DNA of 64,000 bases from Streptomyces globosus. Lineage in GTDB: Bacteria; Actinomycetota; Actinomycetes; Streptomycetales; Streptomycetaceae. The notes under the pieces are model-generated. The model saw only the letters and a list, made by a program, of their open reading frames with translations, did no database searches and had not been told where the DNA came from. The stretch spans positions 1,987,501 through 2,051,500 of the forward strand of contig NZ_CP030862.1 in assembly GCF_003325375.1 (NCBI RefSeq). The letters run 5' to 3'. Positions 31,887 through 41,523 of this stretch are shown in pieces (the first letter of the stretch is position 1; each line of letters begins with the position of its first letter). Made by a program: the position numbers and the translations under genes.

Positions 31887-31910
31887 TGGCCAACGCCCTG
31901 CCGTTGGCCA
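31887..31910. repeat. Inverted repeat upstream of the M14 peptidase
   Basis: Perfect arms TGGCCAACG and CGTTGGCCA with a 6-base spacer. It lies about 86 bp upstream of the peptidase ATG and 95 bp after the treY stop. It could be an operator for the peptidase or the treY terminator; there is no T-run. Confidence 0.7.
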
Positions 31911-32004
31911 AAGCTTCGCGGTCGCGCTGCGAGCGGCTGCTCCCCGGCCCGCGCGGCCGCCGCCCCTCGGCCCGCCCCCTCGGCCCGCCCTCAGCCCCGC
32001 CCCC

Positions 32005-34299
32005 TCAGCCCGTCCCCTCCGCCCGGACCAGGGCCGCCACCGGTCGGGCCGACAGCAGTTCGGCCAGGCGGGCCTCGCCCTCGTACGCCTCCGCCCCGTA
32101 TGCCTCCGCCCCCGTCGGCGGCAGCAGCGGGACCCACCTCCCCGGAGGCAGCGGCAGGACCGTGTCCCGCCAGCCGCCCGCGCGGGCCAGCCGGAGCGAG
32201 AGCCGGGTCGCCGCCGCCACCAGACCGCCCGTACGGGTGAACGCCAGGCAGTGGGCGGCCGCCGGGCCGCGGGCCGCCAGCGGTGCGTACCCGGTGAACA
32301 GCTCGGGCCGGTCCCGCCGGAGCCGCAGCAGGGCCGCCGTCAGGGCCAGCTTCTCCTCCGCCTGGCCCCGCGGAGCCGCCCCCGCGTCCAGCCGGGCCAG
32401 CGCCTCCCGCGGGAAGACCGCCGGGCGGCGGTTGTCGGGGTCGACCAGCGCCCGGTACTCCGACTCCGAGCCCTGGTACACCTCCGGGACGCCCGGCATC
32501 GCCAGGTGCAGCAGCGCCATCCCCAGCAGGTTCGCCCGGGCCGCCTCCGCGGCCTCCTTCGGCAGCTCCTCCGCATCCGGCACGCAGGCGGCGACCGTCT
32601 CCTCGTACGCCTCGTCCGGCTCGGTCCAGCCGGTCCGCAGCGCCGCCTCCCGGACCGCCTTCAGCAGCGCCCCGGACAGCCGCTCCTCCCGCTCCGGCAC
32701 CTCGCCCAGCCCGAGGGCGGTCTGCCGCGCCACCCACGCGAGCTGCGGGTCCGCGCCGCCCGGCCGGCCCATCAGGCCGGGGTCCTGCGACAGGGCGGAG
32801 ATCCGGGCCCGCACGTCCGCGCTCCGCTTCGTGTCGTGCGTGGACAGCACCGTCCCGGTACGCGGCCAGTCGCGCTCCACGGCGGCGCAGTACGCGTGGA
32901 ACTCGCCCGGGGACACCGCCGGCCGCCCCGGGTCCGCCCCGACCTCGGCCGCCGACAGCAGCGGCGCGTACCGGTAGAAGGCCCGGTCCTCCAGCGACTT
33001 GGCGCGCAGCGCCGCCGACGTCTGGGAGAACCGCGCGGCGAAGGCCGCATCGGCCCGCACCAGCTCCCGCACGCCGTCCACCGCCGCGGCGCCGGCCTGC
33101 CGCGCCGCCTCCGCCGCGGCCCGCGGATCGAACTGCCCGCCGCCCGGGTAGGGCCGGTAGACCGGGTAGGCGACCAGCAGCTCCCGCACGGCCGGGGCGA
33201 GCCCCGGACCCGCGGCCCGCTCCAGGGCCGCGAGCTCGGCGGCCAGGTCGCCCTCCAGCACCTCCCGGGTGCAGGCCCGGGCCGTCTCCCGCCAGCCCGG
33301 CAGGCCCGTCGACTCCCGGAACCGGCGGTCGAGTTCGGCGGCGCCGTCCGGGCAGGTGAACACGCCGTCGACCCGGTGCAGGGCGTCGTAGCCGGTGGTC
33401 CCGGCGACGGGCCAGCCGGCCGGCAGCCGCTCCCGCCGGCCGAGGATCTTCTCCACCACGACCCAGCAGTCCCCGCCGACGCCGGCGCGCAGCCGCCGCA
33501 GGTAGCCCTCCGGGTCGGCGAGCCCGTCCACGTGGTCGATCCGCAGCCCGGCCGCCACCCCGTCCCGCACCAGCTCCAGCACCTTCGCGTGCGAGGCGGC
33601 GAACACCCCGGGGTCCTCCACCCGGACGCCGATCAGCTGCGCGATGGTGAAGAAGCGCCGGTAGTTCAGCCCGGTGCGCGCCGCCCGCCAGTGGGCGGGC
33701 CGGTACCACTGCTCCGCGAGCAGCTCGGGCAGCGGCAGCCCGGCCGTCCCCGGGCGCAGCGGGAACTCCCACGCGCCGTGGCGCAGCACCTCGCCGTCGA
33801 CGGCGCACTCGGCCGGGTCGAACGGCCGGTCGAGCAGAGGCAGCAGCACCTTGCCGCCGCCCGCCTCCCAGTCGATGTCGAACCAGCGGGCCGACGGCGA
33901 TCCCGGCCCGTCCCGCAGCACCTCCCACAGCGGCCGGTTCAGCCGCAGCGGGAAGGGCACCGCCATGTGGTTCGGCACGATGTCCAGGACGAGGCCCAGC
34001 CCGTGTTCCCGGGCGGTGGCGGCCAGTGCCCGCAGCCCGGCCTCCCCGCCGAGCTCCTCCCGGACGCGGGTGTGGTCGGTGACGTCGTACCCGTGCAGGG
34101 AGCCCGGGACGGCCTCCAGGACGGGGGAGAGGTGCAGGTGGGAGGCGCCGAGCGAGGCGATGTGCGGCACGGCGGCCGCCGCCGCGGCGAAGGGGGCCTC
34201 CGGGGACAGCTGGAGGCGGTACGTCGCGGACGGCGCCGCGGGCACGGCCCCCGCCCGGGCGCCGGATCGTACGGTTGACTGCTTCTCAGGCCGGCTCAT
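32005..34299 (-). CDS. treY: Malto-oligosyltrehalose synthase
   Basis: 764 residues, GH13. It converts the reducing-end alpha-1,4 link of maltodextrins to alpha,alpha-1,1. Seen: ATYRLQLSPEAPF at the N-terminus, GLGLVLDIVPNHMAV, nucleophile Asp in GLRIDHVDGLADPEGY, acid Glu in WVVVEKILG, STHDTKRSADVRAR and MPGVPEVYQGSE. Length fits the family. With TreZ and GlgX nearby it gives glycogen-to-trehalose conversion. No clear ribosome site precedes the ATG at 34299. Confidence 0.95.
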   Translation of the reverse strand: MSRPEKQSTVRSGARAGAVPAAPSATYRLQLSPEAPFAAAAAAVPHIASLGASHLHLSPVLEAVPGSLHGYDVTDHTRVREELGGEAGLRALAATAREHGLGLVLDIVPNHMAVPFPLRLNRPLWEVLRDGPGSPSARWFDIDWEAGGGKVLLPLLDRPFDPAECAVDGEVLRHGAWEFPLRPGTAGLPLPELLAEQWYRPAHWRAARTGLNYRRFFTIAQLIGVRVEDPGVFAASHAKVLELVRDGVAAGLRIDHVDGLADPEGYLRRLRAGVGGDCWVVVEKILGRRERLPAGWPVAGTTGYDALHRVDGVFTCPDGAAELDRRFRESTGLPGWRETARACTREVLEGDLAAELAALERAAGPGLAPAVRELLVAYPVYRPYPGGGQFDPRAAAEAARQAGAAAVDGVRELVRADAAFAARFSQTSAALRAKSLEDRAFYRYAPLLSAAEVGADPGRPAVSPGEFHAYCAAVERDWPRTGTVLSTHDTKRSADVRARISALSQDPGLMGRPGGADPQLAWVARQTALGLGEVPEREERLSGALLKAVREAALRTGWTEPDEAYEETVAACVPDAEELPKEAAEAARANLLGMALLHLAMPGVPEVYQGSESEYRALVDPDNRRPAVFPREALARLDAGAAPRGQAEEKLALTAALLRLRRDRPELFTGYAPLAARGPAAAHCLAFTRTGGLVAAATRLSLRLARAGGWRDTVLPLPPGRWVPLLPPTGAEAYGAEAYEGEARLAELLSARPVAALVRAEGTG

Positions 34300-34343
34300 G
34301 AGAACGTACGTACCCAGCTTCCCGGATTCCGTGCCATGACCCG

Positions 34344-34673
34344 ATGCATCCGGGTGACTGCGCCCCGCACCTGATCACCGCGTTCGCCCTCACGGAGCGG
34401 GCCGTCGCCCCGGCGCGGCTCGCCGAGGCGACCGCCTGGGCCGCCAGCGCGCTCGTCGCCGGCCAGGCGGCGGCCCTGGCCCTGTCCGGGCGGCTCGCCG
34501 AGGCCCACGGCCCCGACGGCGCCTTCGCGGTCGCCGTGGCGGCGGCGGCCGCCGCCCTCGCCCTCGCGCTCGCCACCCGGGCCCCGGACTCCCGCGGCCG
34601 GACACCCGCCCCGCCCGCCCCGTCGCCCGCCGCGCCGCAGGCAGCCGCCCCCGTCCCCTACGCCGGCCGCTGA
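34344..34673 (+). pseudogene. C-terminal remnant of an MFS transporter
   Basis: 109 codons reading ITAFALTERAVAPARLAE then two hydrophobic segments and a short Pro-rich tail. This is the pattern of the last two helices of major facilitator drug-efflux proteins. The rest of such a gene (about 300 codons) is missing: treY fills the upstream DNA on the other strand. The ATG has no clear ribosome site. Its 3' end overlaps the glgX stop by 16 bp. It is most likely a deletion remnant, perhaps still expressed as a small membrane protein. Confidence 0.6.
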
Positions 34674-36772
34674 AGCACCGCCAGCGACCGCCCCACCAGC
34701 GCCACCCGGTCACCGGCCGCGTACTGCGGCCCGGTGCCGGACGGCGGCACCTCCGGCCGCGCCGTGTCCACGATCAGCCGCCACTGCGCCCCGTGCCCGG
34801 CCGGGATCGCGAACTCCTGCCGCTCCGCGCCGGCGTTGAACATCAGCAGGAACGAGTCGTCGGTGATCCGCTCCCCGCGCGGGCCCGGCTCGGAGATGGC
34901 CTCCCCGTTGAGGAACACCGTCAGCGCGCGCGTCTGCTGCGCCTGCCAGTCGCGGGCCCGCATCGGCTCCCCGTACGGGGTGAACCAGGCGATGTCGGAC
35001 AGCTCGTCGTGGGTGCCCTCCACCGGGCGGCCGTGGAAGAACCGGCGCCGCCGGAACACCGGGTGGTCGCGCCGCAGCCACACCATCCGCCGCGTGAACT
35101 CCAGCAGGGAGGGCGGCGGCTTGCCCGGCTCCGGCCAGGGCACCCAGGCAAGCTCGTTGTCCTGGCAGTACGCGTTGTTGTTGCCGCCCTGGCTGCGCGC
35201 GAACTCGTCCCCGTGGCTCAGCATCGGCACCCCCTGCGACAGCATCAGGGTCGCCGTGAAGTTGCGCATCTGCCGCTCCCGCAGCTGGACGACGTCCGGG
35301 TCCTCCGTCGGGCCCTCGACGCCGCAGTTCCAGGACCGGTTGTGCGCCTCGCCGTCCCGGTTGCCCTCGCGGTTGGCCTCGTTGTGCTTCTCGTTGTACG
35401 AGACGAGGTCGTGCAGGGTGAAACCGTCGTGGCAGGTGTGGAAGTTGATGGACGCCAGCGGCCGCCGGCCGTCGTCCTGGTACAGGTCGGAGGAGCCCGT
35501 CAGCCGGCTCGCGAACTCGGCCAGGGTGCGCGGCTGGCCGCGCCACAGGTCCCGCACCGTGTCCCGGTACTTGCCGTTCCACTCGGTCCACAGCGGCGGG
35601 AAGTTGCCCACCTGGTAGCCGCCCTCGCCCAGGTCCCAGGGCTCCGCGATCAGCTTCACCTGGCTGACCACCGGGTCCTGCTGGACGAGGTCGAAGAACG
35701 ACGACAGCCGGTCCACCTCGTGGAACTGCCGGGCCAGCGTCGCCGCCAGGTCGAAGCGGAAGCCGTCCACGTGCATCTCGGTGACCCAGTACCGCAGCGA
35801 GTCCATGATCAGCTGGAGGACGTGCGGCGAGCGCATCAGCAGCGAGTTCCCGGTGCCGGTGGTGTCCACGTAGTGCCGCTGGTCGTCCGCCAGCCGGTAG
35901 TACGAGGCGTTGTCCAGCCCGCGGAAGGACAGCGTCGGCCCCAGGTGGTTGCCCTCCGCGGTGTGGTTGTAGACCACGTCGAGGATGACCTCGATGCCCG
36001 CCTCGTGCAGTGCGCGCACCGCCGACTTGAACTCCAGCACCTGCTGCCCCCGGTCGCCGGAGGCGTAGCCGTTGTGCGGGGCGAAGAAGCCGATGGTGTT
36101 GTAGCCCCAGTAGTTCGTCAGCCCGTCGTCGACCAGGCGGTGGTCGTGGACGTACTGGTGGACGGGCATCAGCTCCAGGGCCGTCACCCCGAGCCGGGTC
36201 AGGTGGCCGATGACCGCCGGGTGCGCGAGCGCCCCGTACGTGCCGCGCAGCTCCTCCGGCAGCTCCGGGTGGCGCATCGTCAGGCCCTTGACGTGCGCCT
36301 CGTAGAGCACCGTCCGGTGGTAGTCGTGCCGCGGCGGCCGGTCGTCGCCCCAGTCGAAGTAAGGGTTCACCACGACCGAGCTCATCGTGTGCGGCGCGGA
36401 GTCCAGGTCGTTGCGCGAGTCGGGCCGGCCGAAGTGGTAGCCGTACACCTCCTCGCCCCAGTCGATGCTTCCGGCGACGGCCCGCGCGTACGGGTCGAGC
36501 AGCAGCTTGGCCGGGTTGCAGCGCTGCCCGTGCTCGGGCTCGTACGGCCCGTGGACCCGGAAGCCGTAGCGCTGGCCCGGCATCACGCCGGGCAGGTAGG
36601 CGTGCCGGACGAACGCGTCGGTCTCGCGCAGCTCGACTGCGGTCTCCGATCCGTCGTCGTGGAGGAGGCACAGCTCGATGCGCCGCGCCGCCTCCGAGTA
36701 GACCGCGAAGTTGGTGCCGGCGCCGTCGTACGTGGCTCCGAGCGGATACGCCTGTCCCGGCCAGACCTGCAT
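34658..36772 (-). CDS. glgX: Glycogen debranching enzyme (isoamylase type)
   Basis: 704 residues. An N-terminal CBM48 domain (YPLGATYDGAGTNFAVYSE) is followed by a GH13 barrel: VILDVVYNHTAEGNHLGPTL, nucleophile Asp in VDGFRFDLAATL, acid Glu in KLIAEPWD, Asp in TCHDGFTLHD. It removes alpha-1,6 branches, supplying linear maltodextrin for TreY/TreZ or phosphorylase. The start at 36772 (MQVWPGQ) has GAGGGGAAGAG upstream and fits family N-termini. Confidence 0.96.
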   Translation of the reverse strand: MQVWPGQAYPLGATYDGAGTNFAVYSEAARRIELCLLHDDGSETAVELRETDAFVRHAYLPGVMPGQRYGFRVHGPYEPEHGQRCNPAKLLLDPYARAVAGSIDWGEEVYGYHFGRPDSRNDLDSAPHTMSSVVVNPYFDWGDDRPPRHDYHRTVLYEAHVKGLTMRHPELPEELRGTYGALAHPAVIGHLTRLGVTALELMPVHQYVHDHRLVDDGLTNYWGYNTIGFFAPHNGYASGDRGQQVLEFKSAVRALHEAGIEVILDVVYNHTAEGNHLGPTLSFRGLDNASYYRLADDQRHYVDTTGTGNSLLMRSPHVLQLIMDSLRYWVTEMHVDGFRFDLAATLARQFHEVDRLSSFFDLVQQDPVVSQVKLIAEPWDLGEGGYQVGNFPPLWTEWNGKYRDTVRDLWRGQPRTLAEFASRLTGSSDLYQDDGRRPLASINFHTCHDGFTLHDLVSYNEKHNEANREGNRDGEAHNRSWNCGVEGPTEDPDVVQLRERQMRNFTATLMLSQGVPMLSHGDEFARSQGGNNNAYCQDNELAWVPWPEPGKPPPSLLEFTRRMVWLRRDHPVFRRRRFFHGRPVEGTHDELSDIAWFTPYGEPMRARDWQAQQTRALTVFLNGEAISEPGPRGERITDDSFLLMFNAGAERQEFAIPAGHGAQWRLIVDTARPEVPPSGTGPQYAAGDRVALVGRSLAVLQRPA

Positions 36773-37072
36773 GGACAACGACTCTTCCCCTCGGTGTCGG
36801 ACGGAGTGGTGGGGCTGATCCGGGGTGGACCGCGTCACTGCCTGGATCTTCCCCGAAAGAGGTGCCTCACACGGGGACCTGCGACTGCTCCGACCGGGTG
36901 ACCCGCCGGGACGATATGCGGGTCGGCGGACTGTCTGCGCATCCGATAATGGGTCAACCGATCACCGGTGTACGGTCCGTCGGGCGCCATCGGGCTGCAC
37001 CGGGCGCCGCGCTCGGAGTAGTCTTCCGTGATCACTTAGACGGGCGTTCCAGACGCAGAAGGCGGTGCACGG
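36773..37072. other. Divergent intergenic region, 300 bp
   Basis: It separates glgX and the HEPN-protein gene and must hold both promoters. No gene, clear promoter boxes or strong hairpin was seen. It is less GC-rich than the flanking genes. Confidence 0.6.
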
Positions 37073-38467
37073 GTGAGCTCGGGAGGTCTGGAGCTGCCCC
37101 CTGGTGACAGCGGTCACGAGGGCGGCCCGGCGGACGCCCCAGGAGGCGCACCCGGCGGTGCGTCCGGCGGGGTGCCGGGTGGGGTTCCGGGTGGGGCGGC
37201 GGGGGCCGGGCAGGGCGGGCCGGCCGGGCCCGGCGGCGCCGGCGGGCCCGGCGCGGGAGGGTCCGGGGGGCCGGGCGGCGGGCCGTCCGGCGCGGTGTCC
37301 CCGGCGGCGCCGCCGCCCGGGCCGGGAGGGGCCGTCATCCGGGCCGGGGCCGGGCTGGACTGGGGTGCCGACGCGTGGAGCGAGGTCCGTACGCGGGCCC
37401 AGCGCGCGGGCCGGGCGTACATCTGGCTGAACCTGATCGAGCAGCGGCTGCGGTCGGTCGTCGGGGCGGTCCTGCGGCCGATCTACGAGCCCGTGCACGG
37501 CGAGGACGACTGGGTCGTCGCCGCGGCCGGGCCGGCCGGGCAGGAGTGGGTGCACCGGGCGGTGGCGGTGCGCGAGGTGAGCCGGCGCAAGGGCTACCTG
37601 CTCGACCCGGCCGACGACAACGTCCTCAGCTTCCTGACGCTGCCGCAGCTGCGTGAGCTGATGGTCCAGCACTGGCCCTGCTTCGAGCCGTACTTCGACG
37701 ACCGGCGGGAGATCGAGCTCGCGCTGGACGAGCTGGAGGTCACGCGCAACGTCGTCTCCCGCAACCGGGCCCTGTCGCGGGCGGTGCTGGAGCAGGCCGA
37801 GCGGGCGTCGGCCCGGCTGCTGGAGGTGCTCGGCGGCGGGGCCGGCTCGCCGTCCGCGGACCGGCTTCCCATCGACGCGGTGGAGGACCTCGTCGGCGAC
37901 CGGTACGCGGACGTGGTCTCCGTCCACCCCGACCGGGTGCGGCTCCAGCGGCAGCTGCCCGCCGAGGACCTCTTCGGCGGGGCGCGGCGGCTCGACGCCA
38001 TCGGCATAGGCCTGAACCTGCTGGTGCAGAACTTCTCCGGCCGAAGACTCGTCCGGCTCACCGAGGCGGGCTGCCGGGTCCGGCTGCTGTTCCTGAACCC
38101 GGCGAGCAGCGCCGTCAAGCGGCGCGAGCGCGAGCTGGGGCTGCGCAAGGGCGAGCTGAGCCGCTCGGTCGAGATGAACATCCTGCACGTGCGGCGGGTG
38201 CGCGCGGGGCTGAAGGACCCCTCCCGGTTCGAGATCCACGTCTTCGACGAGACGCCCCGCTTCACGGCCTACCTGGTGGAGGGGGAGAGCTCGGGCATCG
38301 CCGTCGTGCAGTCGTACCTGCGGCGGGCGCGCGGCATGGAGGCGCCGGTGCTGGTCCTGCGGGGCGGCGGCGCCCGGGACGCCGCACGCGACACCGAAAA
38401 CGGACTTCTGCCTACATACCGGGAGGAGTTCGAGTCGATTTGGCAGGACTCCCGGCCGGTGTCGTGA
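37073..38467 (+). CDS. SAV2148-type HEPN domain protein
   Basis: 464 residues from a GTG. The first 90 residues are a disordered Gly/Pro/Ala tract. Then comes a helical block (AYIWLNLIEQRLRSVVGAVL, LSFLTLPQLRELMVQHWPCF) usual for the SAV2148 family annotated as HEPN. The C-terminal 150 residues (RRLDAIGIGLNLLVQNFSG, CRVRLLFLNPASSAVKRRE) look like an effector-sensing or nuclease-associated domain. HEPN proteins are often RNases or helical partners of toxins. I did not see a clear RxxxxH catalytic motif, so function is open. It is widely conserved in streptomycetes by my recollection. Confidence 0.8.
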   Translation: MSSGGLELPPGDSGHEGGPADAPGGAPGGASGGVPGGVPGGAAGAGQGGPAGPGGAGGPGAGGSGGPGGGPSGAVSPAAPPPGPGGAVIRAGAGLDWGADAWSEVRTRAQRAGRAYIWLNLIEQRLRSVVGAVLRPIYEPVHGEDDWVVAAAGPAGQEWVHRAVAVREVSRRKGYLLDPADDNVLSFLTLPQLRELMVQHWPCFEPYFDDRREIELALDELEVTRNVVSRNRALSRAVLEQAERASARLLEVLGGGAGSPSADRLPIDAVEDLVGDRYADVVSVHPDRVRLQRQLPAEDLFGGARRLDAIGIGLNLLVQNFSGRRLVRLTEAGCRVRLLFLNPASSAVKRRERELGLRKGELSRSVEMNILHVRRVRAGLKDPSRFEIHVFDETPRFTAYLVEGESSGIAVVQSYLRRARGMEAPVLVLRGGGARDAARDTENGLLPTYREEFESIWQDSRPVS

Positions 38468-38560
38468 GCTGTCAGACCCCCGTGGCAGGCTGAAAGCCGT
38501 TGACCGAAGAGGGACGTCGCCGCCGCACGGGGGCGCACGGGTGCGGGGGAGGGGCGCGTC

Positions 38561-39286
38561 ATGGGGGACTGGCACGGCGGTGTGCTGATCGGGTTCGACC
38601 TGGAGACGACCGGGACGGAGCCCGGGGAGTCCCGGATCGTCACGGCCGCGGTCGTCGAGGTGCGGGCCGGCGAGGTGCTCGGGCGGCGCTGCTGGCTCGC
38701 GGATCCGGGGATACCGATCCCGCAGCAGGCCGCCGCGATCCACGGGATCAGCACGGAGCGGGCCGTCGCGGAGGGCCGCCCGGCGCGCGAGGTCGCCGAT
38801 GAGGTCGCCGGGGCCCTCGCCGGCCACTGGCGGCAGGGCGCCGTCGTCGTCGCCTACAACGCCGCCTTCGACCTGACGCTGCTCTCCGCCGAACTGGCCC
38901 GGTACGGGCTGCCGTCGCTCGCCGAGCGGCTCGGCGGCCCGGCGACCGGTCCCGTCGTCGACCCGCTCACCATCGACCGCGCGGTGGACCGCTACCGCCG
39001 GGGCAAGCGGACCCTGGAGGCCGCATGCGCGGTGTACGGGGTGGTCCTGGACCGCGCGCACGACGCCGGGGCCGACGCGCTGGCGGCGGTCCAGGTGGCG
39101 CGGGCGATAGCCGCCCGGCACCCGCAGGTCGCCGCCCTCAGCCCGGACGCGCTGCACGCCCGGCAGGGCGCCTGGCACGAGCGCTGGGCCCGCGACTTCC
39201 AGTCCTACCTGCGCCGCCAGGGCGCCCCCGACGCGGTGGTCGACCCGGCGTGGCCGCTGCGCGGCGCGGTCCCCGCCCCGGCCTGA
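38561..39286 (+). CDS. DEDDh 3'-5' exonuclease (DnaQ/epsilon-like)
   Basis: 241 residues. ExoI is IGFDLETTGTEPGE, ExoII is YNAAFDLTLL, and ExoIIIepsilon is HDAGADALAA with the histidine. All four metal-binding acids are present. It has no polymerase-binding tail or helicase domain, so it is a stand-alone member used in repair or RNA processing. It lies 93 bp after the HEPN gene on the same strand. Confidence 0.93.
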   Translation: MGDWHGGVLIGFDLETTGTEPGESRIVTAAVVEVRAGEVLGRRCWLADPGIPIPQQAAAIHGISTERAVAEGRPAREVADEVAGALAGHWRQGAVVVAYNAAFDLTLLSAELARYGLPSLAERLGGPATGPVVDPLTIDRAVDRYRRGKRTLEAACAVYGVVLDRAHDAGADALAAVQVARAIAARHPQVAALSPDALHARQGAWHERWARDFQSYLRRQGAPDAVVDPAWPLRGAVPAPA

Positions 39287-39325
39287 CGCCCGGCGGTACG
39301 GCCCCGCCCCGCCGGCGGCCCGGTA

Positions 39326-40180
39326 TCAGAAGGCGTGCCAGCGGGCGGCGGTGTCGCCGGTGCGGAGGGAGGCCACCCGGTGGCGGAACTCGGCCAGGGC
39401 GCGGGGGTTGGCCGGGGCGTGCTGGGCCACCCATGCGCAACTGGCCGTCTCGCGGGCGCCGCGCAGGACCGCGCAGCCCTCCCAGTCGCGTACGTCCCAC
39501 CCGTACGCGGCGGTGAACTCGCCGTACGCCGCGTCGGGGAGGCCGTACCGGTCGCGGGAGAGGGCCATCACCACCAGGTCGTGCTCGCGCAGGTCGGCCG
39601 AGACGGTCTCCAGGTCGACCAGGACCGGCCCGTCCGGGCCGGCGTGCACGTTGCGCGGCAGGGCGTCGCCGTGGATCGGGCCCGGCGGGAGGCAGGGCGT
39701 GAGGCCCGCCGCCTCGTCGGCGTACGCGTCGCGGCGGGCCCGCAGGTAGGCGGCGTCCGCCGGGTCGACCGCGTCCCCGGCGAGCCGCAGCCAGCGCTCG
39801 ACGCCGCCGAGCAGGTCCCGCGCGGGCAGCGTGAAGGGGGGTGCGGGCAGGGCGTGGAGCTGCCGCAGCAGCACCGCGAGGTCGGCGGGGGCGGCCGGGC
39901 GGACCGCGTCCGGCAGCCGGCGCCACACCGTGACGGGGTGTCCGGAGACCAGCCGGGCCGCGGGCTCCGCGGCCCGGACGGCCGGGATCCCGGCCTGCTC
40001 CAGCCAGGCCGCCACGGCGAGCTCCCGCTCGGCGCGCTCCAGCAGCGCCGCCTCGCGGCCGACCTTGACCACCAGGTCGCCGGTACGGAAGACCGCGTTC
40101 TCGCCGAGTGCCAGCAGCAGGGCAGACCCCCCGGTGAGCCCCGCCGCGTCCAACACGTCCCGGGCCAGCGCCTCGTCCAT
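39326..40180 (-). CDS. Aminoglycoside-phosphotransferase-family kinase
   Basis: 284 residues. Kinase-like fold: LGENAVFRTGDLVVKVGRE (ATP lysine), catalytic loop IHGDALPRNVH (HGDxxxxN), metal site LVDLETVS. Targets of this family range from antibiotics to choline, fructosamine and homoserine. The ATG at 40180 was chosen over an in-frame ATG 24 bases upstream; neither has an ideal ribosome site. It is divergent from the macrolide glycosyltransferase gene, so a resistance role is conceivable but not shown. Confidence 0.88.
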   Translation of the reverse strand: MDEALARDVLDAAGLTGGSALLLALGENAVFRTGDLVVKVGREAALLERAERELAVAAWLEQAGIPAVRAAEPAARLVSGHPVTVWRRLPDAVRPAAPADLAVLLRQLHALPAPPFTLPARDLLGGVERWLRLAGDAVDPADAAYLRARRDAYADEAAGLTPCLPPGPIHGDALPRNVHAGPDGPVLVDLETVSADLREHDLVVMALSRDRYGLPDAAYGEFTAAYGWDVRDWEGCAVLRGARETASCAWVAQHAPANPRALAEFRHRVASLRTGDTAARWHAF

Positions 40181-40285
40181 GCGGTGTCGTCGTCCCTCTC
40201 GCATCCCGGCCGGCCGCCGTGCGTGGGGCCGGGTCCGGCGGCCCAGTCTCGCACGCCCCGCCCGGGGCACCGTGATCCAAAACAG

Positions 40286-40314
40286 TTGAACGAGACGTCT
40301 CGTCTCGTTATGGT
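40286..40314 (+). promoter_or_regulatory. Promoter with nested TetR-type operator, leaderless start
   Basis: TTGAAC at 40286-40291 and TATGGT at 40309-40314 are separated by exactly 17 bp. The ATG of the glycosyltransferase begins seven bases after the -10, so the transcript should be leaderless; no ribosome site exists. The spacer holds the 14-bp palindrome ACGAGACGTCTCGT (40290-40303). An overlapping 9-bp inverted repeat AACGAGACG/CGTCTCGTT spans 40289-40309. A TetR-type repressor bound here would block the polymerase. Confidence 0.85.
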
Positions 40315-40320
40315 GGGTGC

Positions 40321-41523
40321 ATGACCGCAGCGAAGCCCGCCCACATCGCCATGTTCTCCATCGCCGCCCACGGCCACGTCAATCCCAGCATCGAGGTGAT
40401 CCGGGAACTCGTCGCACGCGGCCACCGCGTCAGCTACGCCGTCCCCGCGTCCTTCGCGGACAAGGTCGCCGAGACCGGCGCCACCCCCGTCGTGTGGACC
40501 TCCACCCTCCCCACCGACGACGAGCCCGAGGCCTGGGGCACCGAGCTCATCGACAACATCGAGCCCTTCCTGGACGACGCGATCCAGGCCCTGCCCCAGC
40601 TCGCCGCCGCGTTCGAAGGCGACGAGCCCGACCTGGTCCTGCACGACATCACCGCCTACCCGGCGCCGGTCCTGGCCCACCGGTGGGGCGTCCCCGCCGT
40701 CTCCCTCTCCCCGAACCTCGTCGCCTGGGAGGGCTACGAGGAGGAGGTCGCCGCCCCCATGACCGCCGGACTGCGCGCCTCCGAGCGCGGGCGCGCGTAC
40801 TACGCCCGCTTCACCGCCTGGCTCGCCGAGAACGGCATCGACGAGCACCCCGACCGGTTCGTCGGCCGGCCCCGCCGCAGCATCGTCCTGATCCCGCGCG
40901 CCCTCCAGCCGCACGCGGACCGCGTCGACCCCGTCGTCCACACCTTCGTCGGCGCCTGCCAGGGCGACCGCACCGACCAGGGCACCTGGCAGCGCCCGGA
41001 GGCCGCCGCCGGCAAGAAGGTGCTGCTCGTCTCGCTCGGCTCGACGTTCACCCGGCAGCCCGGCTTCTACCGGGCCTGCATGGAGGCCTTCGGGGACCTG
41101 CCCGACTGGCACGTCGTTCTCCAGATCGGCAGGTTCACCGACCCCGCCGACCTCGGCGACATCCCCGCGAACGTCGAGATCCACCGCTGGGTGCCGCAGC
41201 TGGACATCCTCCGGCAGGCCGACGCCTTCATCACCCACGCCGGCGCCGGCGGAAGCCAGGAGGGCCTCGCCACGGCGACCCCGATGGTCGCCGTCCCCCA
41301 GGCCGTCGACCAGTTCGGCAACGCCGACATGCTCCAGTCGCTGGGCGTCGCCCGGCACGTCCCCATGGACGACGCGGACGCCGCCACCCTGCGGGAGGCC
41401 GTGCTCGCGCTGGTCGCGGACCCGCAGGTCGCCGCCCGCGCCGAGGCGGTCCGCGCCGAGATGGCAGCCGAGGGAGGCACCCGGCACGCAGCCGACCTGA
41501 TCGAGACTATCGTTCGAGGATGA
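40321..41523 (+). CDS. Macrolide glycosyltransferase (MGT family, GT1)
   Basis: 400 residues, GT-B fold. The catalytic base His lies in [12 protein letters not shown] (near 20). The donor-binding motif is [19 protein letters not shown] ending in Gln-x2-Asp-Gln ([11 protein letters not shown]). It closely resembles the macrolide-inactivating Mgt/OleD group, which glucosylates the desosamine 2'-OH of macrolides with UDP-glucose; this is a resistance function. The operator-embedded promoter suggests induction by a ligand. Its stop overlaps the next start (ATGA). No TetR gene lies next to it. Confidence 0.92.
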   Translation: MTAAKPAHIAMFSIAAHGHVNPSIEVIRELVARGHRVSYAVPASFADKVAETGATPVVWTSTLPTDDEPEAWGTELIDNIEPFLDDAIQALPQLAAAFEGDEPDLVLHDITAYPAPVLAHRWGVPAVSLSPNLVAWEGYEEEVAAPMTAGLRASERGRAYYARFTAWLAENGIDEHPDRFVGRPRRSIVLIPRALQPHADRVDPVVHTFVGACQGDRTDQGTWQRPEAAAGKKVLLVSLGSTFTRQPGFYRACMEAFGDLPDWHVVLQIGRFTDPADLGDIPANVEIHRWVPQLDILRQADAFITHAGAGGSQEGLATATPMVAVPQAVDQFGNADMLQSLGVARHVPMDDADAATLREAVLALVADPQVAARAEAVRAEMAAEGGTRHAADLIETIVRG

